Shown here: in pieces, positions 54,536 to 62,961 of the stretch
Layout: each line of letters starts with the position of its first letter
Numbering within the stretch: the first letter of the stretch is position 1
Assembly: GCA_963834825.1 (NCBI GenBank)
Contig: CAWICZ010000010.1
Location: 248,001 to 312,000 of the forward strand
DNA from: JACDAN01 sp963834825
Lineage (GTDB): Bacteria; Actinomycetota; Thermoleophilia; Gaiellales; Gaiellaceae
Direction of reading: 5' to 3'
Length of the DNA stretch: 64,000 bases
Notes under the pieces: model-generated
What the model was told of the DNA's origin: nothing
What the model saw: the letters and a program-made list of their open reading frames with translations, nothing else
The model's database searches: none
Position numbers and translations under genes: made by a program

Positions 54536-55250
54536 CCCCGAGGTACGCCTCGATCACGTCCGGGTCACGCTGCACTTCCTGCGGCGTCCCTTCCGCGATC
54601 TTTCTGCCGAAGTTGAGGACGTGGACACGTTCGCTCACGCCCATCACGAGCGCCATGTGGTGCTCGACGATCAGGATCGAGAGCTCGTAGTCCTTCTTCA
54701 GCTGCCGAATGAGCGAGGCGAGCTCCTCGACCTCTTCGTGGTTGAGCCCCCCTGCCGGTTCGTCAAGGAGCAGCAGCCGCGGGCGGGAGACGAGCGCGCG
54801 TGCCAGCTCGATCCGCTTGAGCGTTCCGAACGGCAGCCCGGCGGCAGGGCGGCCGGCGAGCTGCGAGAGACCGAGATAGTCGAGCGTCTCGGCGGCGAGA
54901 CCGCGCGCCCTACGCTCGCCAAAGGGACGAAGCTTCGTGTGCGCGCCGACGAGGACGTTCTCGGCAACGGTCATCGTCGGAAAGAGCACGACGTTCTGGA
55001 ACGTCCGAGCGACGCCCGCGCGGACGATCCGGTACGGCCGCGTCCGCAGCAGGTCCTGACCGTCGAACACAACCCGGCCCGAATCGGCCTTGTAGAGACG
55101 CGTGACGACGTTGAAGAGCGTCGTCTTCCCCGCCCCGTTGGGACCGATCAGCCCGGCGATCGTCCCCTCCTCGAGCTCTAGGGAGACGTCGTCGAGCGCG
55201 ACGATCCCCCCGAAGCGCCGTGTCACGTTCTCGACAGCAAGGAGGGCCAC
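54516..55250 (-). CDS. livG: Liv-type ABC transporter ATPase LivG
   Basis: A 244-residue ABC ATPase. Walker A is IGPNGAGKTTLFNVVT, the signature motif is the LivG-type LPFGTLKRIELARAL instead of LSGGQ, and Walker B is LLLLDEPAGGLNHEE; the H-loop is IVEHHMALVMG. GTG 55250 is the first gene of the operon and is only 21 bases from the divergent MBL gene, so the promoters must overlap the coding starts. Confidence 0.92.
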   Translation of the reverse strand: MALLAVENVTRRFGGIVALDDVSLELEEGTIAGLIGPNGAGKTTLFNVVTRLYKADSGRVVFDGQDLLRTRPYRIVRAGVARTFQNVVLFPTMTVAENVLVGAHTKLRPFGERRARGLAAETLDYLGLSQLAGRPAAGLPFGTLKRIELARALVSRPRLLLLDEPAGGLNHEEVEELASLIRQLKKDYELSILIVEHHMALVMGVSERVHVLNFGRKIAEGTPQEVQRDPDVIEAYLGGEDAAA

Positions 55251-55271
55251 GGGGCGACGATCATAAGGAAC

Positions 55272-56210
55272 GTGGTTGAACTAGAGGACGGGATTCGTCG
55301 TGTCACCCTCGCGCTGCCGCTCGGCATCGACCACGTCCACTGCTATCTCCTCCCGTCCTCGGAAGGCGGTTGGACGCTCGTGGACACAGGGCTTGGGCTA
55401 CCGGAGGCGGGTGACCAGTGGGCGCGCATTCTGGCCAAGCTGCCAGGTCCGGTGAGGCGCATCGTGATCACACACTTCCACCCCGATCACGTTGGGGCGG
55501 CCCGCGATGTCGCGGAGCTCACCGGAGCGACGGTCTACCAGGGCGCGGACGACTACGCGCAGTGCGTCCGGACCTGGGGCGAGCGGCGGGAGCCCAGCCC
55601 GATGCCGCAGTACCTCCGCGTCCACGGCACTCCCGAGGCTGAGGTGAAGGGATTCGAGGCGGAGGCCGGCGCGTTCGCGCGGCTGGTGCGCTACGTGCGC
55701 GACCCCGTACTGCTCGCCGCGGGCGATGAAGTCGACGGCTGGAGCGTCCTCCACCTGCCCGGACACGCCGACGGCCACCTGGCGCTCCTCCGCGAGGGGA
55801 TCCTCGTCGCCGGCGACACCCTCCTCGGCTCGATCACGCCGAACGTGGGCCTCTATCCGGACTCACGCCCTGATCCGCTCGGCGACTACCTCGAGTCGCT
55901 GAAGCGGATCATCGAGCTCGATCCGCGCATCGCCCTCCCCGGCCACCACGAGCCGATCGAGGATCCGGCAGGCCGAGCAGACGAGCTGATCCAGCACCAC
56001 CGCGAACGCCTCGCACAGACGAGCGACGCGCTCGGACGAGGCCCCGCAACCGCCTACGACGTCTCGCTCGATCTCTTCCCCGACCCGCTCCCATCGGTGC
56101 TCCGGCGCTTTGCCCTCGCCGAGACGCGCGCGCATCTCGAGTACCTCGTCCTGCGGGATTCGGCCCGGCGAGTCGACCGCGGCGAGCTGGTCGAGTACGC
56201 GCCGGCCTAG
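55272..56210 (+). CDS. Metallo-beta-lactamase-fold hydrolase
   Basis: A 312-residue MBL-fold hydrolase. The metal ligands are present: THFHPDHVG (near residue 75), LPGHADGH, AGDTLLG and PGHHEPI. The C-terminal helical extension (RLAQTSDALGRGPATAYDVS) matches MBL proteins with a LACTB2/BLACT-like winged-helix end. The substrate may be a thioester or lactone. GTG 55272 follows AAGGAAC. The stop shares a CTAG with the convergent SMP-30 gene. Confidence 0.88.
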   Translation: MVELEDGIRRVTLALPLGIDHVHCYLLPSSEGGWTLVDTGLGLPEAGDQWARILAKLPGPVRRIVITHFHPDHVGAARDVAELTGATVYQGADDYAQCVRTWGERREPSPMPQYLRVHGTPEAEVKGFEAEAGAFARLVRYVRDPVLLAAGDEVDGWSVLHLPGHADGHLALLREGILVAGDTLLGSITPNVGLYPDSRPDPLGDYLESLKRIIELDPRIALPGHHEPIEDPAGRADELIQHHRERLAQTSDALGRGPATAYDVSLDLFPDPLPSVLRRFALAETRAHLEYLVLRDSARRVDRGELVEYAPA

Positions 56211-57058
56211 GGCAGGCCGGCGTGCGGAACGTCGACCGTCGTGGTGAGGAGGACCGCTTCCCGAGCCTGGCTCCGCCGACGCTCCGAGAAGTCGGGCGCC
56301 GCACAGAGGAGGAGCGTCGCCCGTCGTCGCCGCCGAGCATGCAGGCGAAGAACTGCAGGCCGTCGGGAGCCTCGATCTCCTCGACGATCGCGCCGCCCTG
56401 AGCGAGGCGGCAGGCGCGCCCGCCGCGCGCGTCGGCAGACCAGATGTGCCCTTCCGCATCCAGCGTGCAGCCGTCGGGTGCGATGGTCGGCACCTCGGCC
56501 CAGACGCGACGCTCCGTAAGTGAGCCGTCGTCCTCGATCGTGAAGGCGACGTAGCGCCGGCCGTACGTCTCGCCGACGATCAGCGTTCGGCCGTCGTCCG
56601 TGATCACGGTGCCGTTCGGGAACAGCAGATCCTCGGCGGCGAGCGGTGGCCGACCCGTCCGGGTCGACGCGGACAAGGCCGGTCGGCTTCGGCTCTTCGC
56701 GCGCCATCAGCTCGAAGCCGAAGTTGCCCACGAACGCCCGACCCCTCGAGTCGACGACGAGATCGTTCAGCGGACCGCCGCAGAAGCGGCCGACCTCGGC
56801 GTGAACGGAGACCTCACCCGACGGCGAGCGGCGCAAGAGACGCCGGTCCTTCATCGACACGACGAGCAGCGAGCCGTCCGGAAGCCACCCCAGGCCGGAC
56901 GGCTGCCCGGCGACGGTCATCACCTCGTCTTCGCCGCCGTCGGTATCGACGGCAAAGACGGCGTGGCGATAGAAGTCGGAGACCCACCAGCGGCCGTCGT
57001 GCCAGCGCGGCCCCTCGAAGAAAGCCCCTCCCTCCAGCAACAGTCGCAGCTGGCGCAC
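56207..57058 (-). CDS. SMP-30/gluconolactonase-family protein, two frameshifts
   Basis: A six-bladed beta-propeller lactonase of about 283 residues. FFEGPRWHDGRWWVSDFYRH (first metal glutamate), PSGLGWLPDGSLLVV and GGPLNDLVVDSRGRAFVGNFGF lie in the first frame. LLFPNGTVITDDGRTLIVGETYG and TIAPDGCTLDAEGHIWSADA (Asp ligand) lie in a second frame between about 56650 and 56310. The end (APDFSERRRSQAREAVLLTTTVDV) returns to the first. Probably a sugar lactonase or related esterase. Confidence 0.85.
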   Translation of the reverse strand: MRQLRLLLEGGAFFEGPRWHDGRWWVSDFYRHAVFAVDTDGGEDEVMTVAGQPSGLGWLPDGSLLVVSMKDRRLLRRSPSGEVSVHAEVGRFCGGPLNDLVVDSRGRAFVGNFGFELMAREEPKPTGLVRVDPDGSATARRRGSAVPERHRDHGRRPNADRRRDVRPALRRLHDRGRRLTYGASRLGRGADHRTRRLHAGCGRAHLVCRRARRARLPPRSGRRDRRGDRGSRRPAVLRLHARRRRRATLLLCAAPDFSERRRSQAREAVLLTTTVDVPHAGLP

Positions 57059-57112
57059 GACGGAACATTCGCATCGTCGTCGCCCAAGCCCGACCCGGTA
57101 CTGTCGAGCCGG

Positions 57113-58459
57113 ATGGACGACCGGACGCCGGCCTGGGGGATCGAACCGGTCCCGGAACGGCTCCGGACGCTCGGGCTCGCCGACCTCACGGTCCTCTGGG
57201 GGAATCTCGGCGTCTCGCTGCTCGTGCTCGTGATCGGCGCGCTGCTCGTGCCGGCGCTCAGCCTCCGCGACGCGTTGCTCGCCATCCTCGTCGGCAGCCT
57301 GATCGGGAACGCGATGATCGGGACAGCCGGAATGATCGGCGCGGACGCCCGCGTTCCATCCATGGTCCTGCTCCGCGCCCCGCTCGGACGCCGGGGCTCC
57401 TACATCCCGACGGCGATCAACGCGCTCCAGTGCCTCGGCTGGGCCACGTTCGAGCTGATCATCATCGCGGCGGCGGCGAGCGCCCTCTCCGACGAGCTCT
57501 TCGGCGTCCAGGGCAAGTGGGCGTGGACGATCGCGTTCGGCCTGCTCGCCGCGGGCTTCGCCCTGCTCGGGCCGGTCAGCTTCGTCCGCAGGGTGCTGAG
57601 ACGGTTCGGTGTGTGGATCGTCCTCGCGTCGCTCGTCTACCTCACGTGGTGGGCGCTCTCGGAAGCCGACCTGCGCGCGCTGTGGAACGCGCCGGCAGAG
57701 GGCGGCTCGACGTTCTGGCTCGGCGTCGACCTCGTGATCGCGATCACCGTCTCCTGGGTGCCGCTCGTCTCTGACTACACGCGCTTCGGGCGGGACCGGA
57801 CGGCGGCGTTCTGGGGGTCAGGAGTCGGCTACTTCATCGGCGGAACGTGGATGCTCGGGCTGGGGATCCTGATCGTCCTGACCCGCGGGATCAGCGACCC
57901 GGTCGAGATCCCGGCGTCCGTCGCGGCGGCCGGGATCGCCGCAGCTCTCGCGCTGCTCGCGGTGACGATCGACGAGACTGACGAGGCGTTCGCCAACGTC
58001 TACTCGGCGGCCGTCTCACTCCAAAACGTTCTCGCCGCCGTTGGCCAGCGGGCGCTCGTCGCGATCGTCGCGACGACTGCGACGGTGGGCGCGCTGCTGA
58101 TCCAGCTCCGGAACTACGAGTCCTTCCTGCTCCTCCTCGGCTCGTTCTTCGTGCCCCTCTTCGGCGTCCTGCTCGCCGACTGGCTCCTGGCCGGCGCTCA
58201 CTACACGCGCGCGCAGATCTTCGACGCGCCCGCCTGGCGGCCGGAGCTGATCGCCGCCTGGGTGCTCGGGTTCCTGCTCTACCACTGGCTTCACGAGCCG
58301 CCGCTCGGGCCCTCGTGGTGGGTCGACGTCGTCGAGGAAACCGGGCAGCCCAACCTCGGGATCGGGGCGTCCCTTCCGAGCTTTGCCGCCTCCTTCCTGC
58401 TCACCCTCGCCCTCAGCCCCCTCGGCTCTCGCTTGCCGCAGCCTGCTTCAAAGTGGTAA
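57113..58459 (+). CDS. NCS1-type nucleobase/HMP permease (CytX-like)
   Basis: A 448-residue permease with about twelve hydrophobic segments. WGIEPVPERLRTLGLADLTVLWGNLGVSLLVLV in outline at the N-terminus is typical of the CytX branch of NCS1, which carries hydroxymethylpyrimidine or cytosine. SWVPLVSDYTRFGRD near residue 220 is an NCS1 signature. No TPP riboswitch core was found in the 54-base gap to the divergent SMP-30 gene. ATG 57113. The following sugar importer begins 17 bases later with a separate Shine-Dalgarno. Confidence 0.83.
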   Translation: MDDRTPAWGIEPVPERLRTLGLADLTVLWGNLGVSLLVLVIGALLVPALSLRDALLAILVGSLIGNAMIGTAGMIGADARVPSMVLLRAPLGRRGSYIPTAINALQCLGWATFELIIIAAAASALSDELFGVQGKWAWTIAFGLLAAGFALLGPVSFVRRVLRRFGVWIVLASLVYLTWWALSEADLRALWNAPAEGGSTFWLGVDLVIAITVSWVPLVSDYTRFGRDRTAAFWGSGVGYFIGGTWMLGLGILIVLTRGISDPVEIPASVAAAGIAAALALLAVTIDETDEAFANVYSAAVSLQNVLAAVGQRALVAIVATTATVGALLIQLRNYESFLLLLGSFFVPLFGVLLADWLLAGAHYTRAQIFDAPAWRPELIAAWVLGFLLYHWLHEPPLGPSWWVDVVEETGQPNLGIGASLPSFAASFLLTLALSPLGSRLPQPASKW

Positions 58460-58476
58460 GGAGGACCGGCTGAATC

Positions 58477-59703
58477 GTGGCTGAGGTCCAGTTCTCAGAC
58501 GTCGCGAAGGTTTTCCCCGATGGAACGCGGGCCGTCTCCGACCTCAATCTCGAGACGCAAGACGGCGAGTTCATGGTTCTCGTCGGTCCGTCAGGGTGCG
58601 GAAAGACGACCGCGCTGCGGATGGTGGCGGGACTCGAAGACATCTCGGAGGGCGAGATCAAGATCGGCGACCGCGTCGTCAACCAGATTCCGTCGCGTGA
58701 CCGGGACATCGCGATGGTCTTCCAGAGCTACGCGCTCTATCCCCACCTCACCGTCTACGACAACATCGCCTTCAGCCTGCGGTTGCGCAAGGAGCGAAAG
58801 GATGAGATCGACAAGCGCGTGCGCGAGGCGGCGCGCATCCTCGACCTCGAGCCCTTCCTCGACCGCAAGCCGAGAGCCCTATCCGGCGGCCAGCGGCAGC
58901 GGGTGGCGATGGGCCGGGCGATCGTACGCCAGCCGGCCGCGTTCCTGATGGACGAGCCACTCTCGAACCTCGACGCCAAGCTCCGCGTCCAGATGCGGGC
59001 GGAGATCAGCAAGCTCCAGCGCGACCTCGGCACGACGACCATCTACGTCACCCACGACCAGGTCGAGGCGATGACGATGGGCGAACGCGTCGCGGTCATG
59101 CGCAAGGGCGAGCTCCAGCAGGTGGCGCCACCCCAGGAGCTGTACGACCGCCCCGTCAATCTCTTCGTCGGCGGCTTCATCGGCTCGCCGGCGATGAACC
59201 TCCTCGAGGCGACACTCGAGCGCGCGAACGGCGGGCTGGCGGTTGCCCTCGGCAGCCAGAAGCTCGTGCTCGACGACAAGTGCATCGGAGACCGGCCGGC
59301 GTTGAGGGAGTACGACGGGCGGAAAGTGGTCGTCGGGATCCGCCCGGAGCAGCTGGAGGACGCCGAGATCGCCCACGAGATCCCCGCCGACCGCCGCCTG
59401 CGCGGCGAGGTCGACCTGCGTGAGGCGCTCGGTTCCGAGCTGATGGTCCACTTCACGGTGGATGCACCCCCTGCGCTGACCGAGGACGTCAAGGAGCTCG
59501 CGGCGGATGCGGGCGCGACGGCGGAGGAGCTCGGCGCGGGCGACACGAACAAGACCGTGGTCGTCGGACGCTTCGCCCCCGACTCGAAGGTCCGTGAACG
59601 CACAACTGCGGAGGTCGCCGTCGACACGCGCGGGCTCCACTTCTTCGACACCGAGACCGGCATGGCCATCTACGACGAAGCCGAGACGAAAGGAGCTTCA
59701 TGA
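58477..59703 (+). CDS. Sugar ABC transporter ATPase (MsmK/UgpC type)
   Basis: A 408-residue CUT1-family ATPase. Walker A is GPSGCGKTTALRMVAG, the signature LSGGQRQRVAMGRAI, Walker B AFLMDEPLSNLDAKLR, and the H-loop YVTHDQVEAMTMG. The C-terminal half is the OB-fold regulatory domain (GIRPEQLEDAEIAHEIP). It is slightly longer than usual because of an acidic insert EELAADAGATAEELGAG in approximate form near residue 350. GTG 58477 follows AAGGAGGA. It overlaps the binding-protein gene as ATGA. Confidence 0.92.
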   Translation: MAEVQFSDVAKVFPDGTRAVSDLNLETQDGEFMVLVGPSGCGKTTALRMVAGLEDISEGEIKIGDRVVNQIPSRDRDIAMVFQSYALYPHLTVYDNIAFSLRLRKERKDEIDKRVREAARILDLEPFLDRKPRALSGGQRQRVAMGRAIVRQPAAFLMDEPLSNLDAKLRVQMRAEISKLQRDLGTTTIYVTHDQVEAMTMGERVAVMRKGELQQVAPPQELYDRPVNLFVGGFIGSPAMNLLEATLERANGGLAVALGSQKLVLDDKCIGDRPALREYDGRKVVVGIRPEQLEDAEIAHEIPADRRLRGEVDLREALGSELMVHFTVDAPPALTEDVKELAADAGATAEELGAGDTNKTVVVGRFAPDSKVRERTTAEVAVDTRGLHFFDTETGMAIYDEAETKGAS

Positions 59704-61007
59704 CCCGCAAATTGATGCTCCCGATTGCCGCCCTCGCCGCCTTCGCGCTCGCCCTGGGCGCGTGCGGCGGCGGAGACGACGGCGGCGGGACGGAAGCAGG
59801 CGACGGGGAGGTCACGATCTTCTCGCTCTGGGGTGGGAGCGAGCAGGAGGCCTTCCAGAAGGTCCTCACCCAGTTCACGGAAGACACCGGCATCGAAACG
59901 AAGTACGAGGCCGCACGAGACTTCCTGCCTGTCATCAGGACGAGGCTCGCAGCCGGCAACCCACCCGAGGTCGCGATCCTTCCGCGCCCGGGCTTCGTGG
60001 ACGAGCTGGCTCGTGACGACGCCCTGATCTCGCTCGAGGATCTGGGCCTAGATCCCGACACGATCAACGAGAACTACAACCCGACATGGACCGACCTCGC
60101 AACCTTCGAGGACACCACATACGGCGTCGTCGCCAAGGCGAACTCGAAGAGCACGGTTTGGTACAAGCCGAACTCGTTCCAGGAGGAAGGCTTCCAGATC
60201 CCCAAGACCTGGGCCGAGCTCGAGCAGATCGTCAAGGACTACAAGGCGAAGGGCAAGACCCCGTGGGCCGTCGGGGCGCAGGGTCGGGACAATTCCTGGA
60301 CGTTGACGGACTGGTTCGAGCAGATCTACGTCCGCACGGCCGGCGGTGAGAAATACGACCAGCTCTTCTCCGGCGAGCTGCCCTTCAACGACCAATCGGT
60401 CAAGGACGCGCTCAACGAGATGCTGAAGATGGTCAACGACGACTATGTCGCCGGCGGCATCGACACGGCCCTCGGCATCAGCTTCATCGACGGCATCGGC
60501 CGCGTCTTCAGCAAGCAGCCCGTGGCGGAGATGTACATGCTCGGCGGCTTCGTCGGCGGCATCGCCCTCGGGCAGGTCAATCCCGACTTGAAGGTCGGAG
60601 AGGACATCGACTTCTTCCCGTTCCCGCAGATCGATGCCGCGAACGGCGACCCACTCGTCGGATCAGGTGACGTCGCGGCGGCAATGGTCAACAACGAGGA
60701 CGTCGCGAAGCTGATCGAGTACCTGTCCACGCCGGAAGCGGGCAAGATCTGGGTCTCGACCGGCGCCATTGTCTCCCCGAACAAGGGCGTCACCGAGGCT
60801 TCCTATCCGAACCCGCTGGTCACCAAGGAGGCCGAGCAGGTCAAGAACGCGGAGTCCTTCCGCTTCGACGGTTCCGACCTCTTGCCGGGCACGCTCGGTC
60901 AGGAGTTCGGGACCCTGCTCCAGAGGATCGTAAAGACGCCGGCGAATATGGACTCGGCGCTGGACACCTACCAAGCGGCGGCCGAGAAGGCCTTCGCCGC
61001 GCAGTAA
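59700..61007 (+). CDS. Sugar ABC transporter substrate-binding lipoprotein
   Basis: A 435-residue binding lipoprotein. The signal sequence MTRKLMLPIAALAAFALALGAC ends in an LGAC lipobox, followed by a Gly/Asp linker (GGGDDGGGTEAGDGE). The mature domain VTIFSLWGGSEQEAFQKVL belongs to the CUT1 extracellular family, closest to alpha-glucoside (AglE-like) proteins. Coupled to the ATPase by ATGA and followed five bases later by the first permease. The adjacent GH38 gene suggests mannosides or mannose-containing glycans as ligand. Confidence 0.9.
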   Translation: MTRKLMLPIAALAAFALALGACGGGDDGGGTEAGDGEVTIFSLWGGSEQEAFQKVLTQFTEDTGIETKYEAARDFLPVIRTRLAAGNPPEVAILPRPGFVDELARDDALISLEDLGLDPDTINENYNPTWTDLATFEDTTYGVVAKANSKSTVWYKPNSFQEEGFQIPKTWAELEQIVKDYKAKGKTPWAVGAQGRDNSWTLTDWFEQIYVRTAGGEKYDQLFSGELPFNDQSVKDALNEMLKMVNDDYVAGGIDTALGISFIDGIGRVFSKQPVAEMYMLGGFVGGIALGQVNPDLKVGEDIDFFPFPQIDAANGDPLVGSGDVAAAMVNNEDVAKLIEYLSTPEAGKIWVSTGAIVSPNKGVTEASYPNPLVTKEAEQVKNAESFRFDGSDLLPGTLGQEFGTLLQRIVKTPANMDSALDTYQAAAEKAFAAQ

Positions 61008-61012
61008 CCCAC

Positions 61013-61975
61013 ATGAGTAGCACCGCCGTCCCCGGACCGGTCGGAAGGCCCCGGGGACGGCGGCTGTCCCGCTTCTTCGGTCGCCCGAGCTGGCAGGCGC
61101 TGATGTTCCTCCTGCCTACCCTTCTTGTGCTCGGGGTGCTCGTGGTCTACCCGTTGATCTTCACGATCGTCTACAGCTTCGGCAACACGAACGCGAGGCT
61201 GGAAGTCACGCGCTGGGTCGGGTTCGACAACTACAAAACGCTGTTCACGACCGACAAGGAGTTCCTCAACCTGGACGTGTTCCCGCCCACGGGAGCACTG
61301 ATCAACAACCTCAAGTGGGTCGTGCTCTACACGACCATCTCGTTGCTGCTGGGTCTGCTCATCGCCGCCCTCGCGGCCCGCGTCCGGTACGAGTCGATCC
61401 TCAAGTCGATCGTCTTCATCCCCATGGCGATCTCGGCGACCGCGGTGGCGATCATCTGGAAGTTCGTCTACGAGCCGGATCCCAACATCGGCGTGCTCAA
61501 CGCGGCCATCACCGGCCTAGGCCGAGACCCGATCTCGTTCATCGGGAGAGCGGACACCGTGAACTACGCGCTGATCTTCGCGTACGTCTGGGCCTCCACG
61601 GGCTTCGCCATGGTCGTCCTCTCCGCGGCTCTCAAAGGCATCTCTGAGGAGATCATCGAAGCCGCCCGAACCGACGGCGCCGGCGAGTGGGACATCTTTC
61701 GCAGGATTCAGCTGCCCCTGCTCTCACTGCCCATCTCCGTCGTCACGGTGTGGCTGCTGATCAACGTGATCAAGGTGTTCGACATCATCTACGTGCTCAG
61801 TGGCGGCGGGCCGGGCGGCTCGAGCGAAGTGATCGCCTTCTCGATGGTCGACGAGACGTTCACGAACGGCGAGGGCGGGTACGGCGCGGCGATCGCGGTC
61901 GTGATGCTGCTGCTGATCATCCCGATCATGGTGTTCAACATCCGGCGCTTCCGCAGCGAGCGGGTGGTCGTTTAG
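61013..61975 (+). CDS. Sugar ABC transporter permease (MalF/AglF-like)
   Basis: A 320-residue CUT1 permease. Six main hydrophobic segments follow a basic N-terminus (GRPRGRRLSRFFGR). The EAA loop that contacts the ATPase is EEIIEAARTDGAGEWDIFRRIQLPLL near residue 214. It follows the lipoprotein gene by five bases and is the first of a permease pair. Confidence 0.92.
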   Translation: MSSTAVPGPVGRPRGRRLSRFFGRPSWQALMFLLPTLLVLGVLVVYPLIFTIVYSFGNTNARLEVTRWVGFDNYKTLFTTDKEFLNLDVFPPTGALINNLKWVVLYTTISLLLGLLIAALAARVRYESILKSIVFIPMAISATAVAIIWKFVYEPDPNIGVLNAAITGLGRDPISFIGRADTVNYALIFAYVWASTGFAMVVLSAALKGISEEIIEAARTDGAGEWDIFRRIQLPLLSLPISVVTVWLLINVIKVFDIIYVLSGGGPGGSSEVIAFSMVDETFTNGEGGYGAAIAVVMLLLIIPIMVFNIRRFRSERVVV

Positions 61976-62063
61976 TGCCCCTCCCAGCAATACATGCCGG
62001 CTTCTGGGCCGCGATCACGCGGCGCCACCCAGAACTCCGGCGGCATCACTGGAAGGGGCACTG

Positions 62064-62951
62064 ATGGCGACGGCCCAGGCGACCGTCGCACGCCCGCAGC
62101 GCGAATCGGTGAGCGCGCGAATCGTCGGCTTCATGACGCGCACCCCTCTCCACTTTGCGTTGATCGCGATCGCCGTCATCTGGCTCATTCCAACCGTTGG
62201 GCTGGCGGTCACTTCGTTCCGGCCCCGGGGCGACATCCAGGCGTCGAGCTGGTGGAGCTCGCTCTTCGACTGGAGCTTCACCCTCGATAACTACGACGAA
62301 GTGCTGAGCAGGGGCAACATGGGCTCGAGCTTCGTCAACAGCCTCATCATCACGATCCCGTCGACGCTGCTGCCGCTGGCGATCGCAGCGCTTGCGGCCT
62401 ACGCGTTCTCTTGGATTCGCTTCCCGTTCCGCGACACGATCTTCCTCGTGATCGTGGCGCTGATGATCGTGCCGATTCAGATGGCGCTCGTCCCGCTGCT
62501 CAGGCTCTTCCGAGACTGGGGCGTCGCCGACTGGTATATCGGGATCTGGCTCGCGCACACCGCGTTCGGCCTGCCGCTCGGGATCTTTTTGCTCCGCAAC
62601 TTCTTCATTGCTCTGCCGCGTGACCTGATCGAGGCGGCCAGGGTCGACGGCGCTTCGAATCTACGGATCTTCCTGAAAGTCGTGGTCCCGCTTTCGGTGC
62701 CCGCACTGGCGGCCTACGCGATCTTCCAGTTCCTCTGGGTCTGGAACGACCTCCTGATGGCGCTGATCTTCGTACAGAACTCGGATCTCTGGCCGATGAC
62801 GATTCGCGTCAACCAGCTGCAGTCCCAGTTCGGCGGTGAGTGGCACCTGCTGAGCTCCGGTGCGTTCCTGCTCATGATCGTGCCGGTGATCGTCTTCTTC
62901 GCGCTCCAGCGCTACTTCGTCCAGGGTCTGCTGGCCGGCTCCGTGAAATAG
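62064..62951 (+). CDS. Sugar ABC transporter permease (MalG/AglG-like)
   Basis: A 295-residue CUT1 permease, the MalG-type partner. TM segments include FALIAIAVIWLIPTVGLAVTSF; the EAA loop is PRDLIEAARVDGASNLRIFLKVVVPL near residue 190. It follows the first permease after an 88-base gap in which no other feature is seen. The GAAGGGG Shine-Dalgarno precedes ATG 62064. Confidence 0.92.
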   Translation: MATAQATVARPQRESVSARIVGFMTRTPLHFALIAIAVIWLIPTVGLAVTSFRPRGDIQASSWWSSLFDWSFTLDNYDEVLSRGNMGSSFVNSLIITIPSTLLPLAIAALAAYAFSWIRFPFRDTIFLVIVALMIVPIQMALVPLLRLFRDWGVADWYIGIWLAHTAFGLPLGIFLLRNFFIALPRDLIEAARVDGASNLRIFLKVVVPLSVPALAAYAIFQFLWVWNDLLMALIFVQNSDLWPMTIRVNQLQSQFGGEWHLLSSGAFLLMIVPVIVFFALQRYFVQGLLAGSVK

Positions 62952-62961
62952 AGTCCGGCGC

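Noticed and set aside
57059..57112. TPP riboswitch upstream of the CytX-like permease
   Set aside because: The gap is 54 bases and lacks CTGAGA and the other conserved TPP-aptamer segments.
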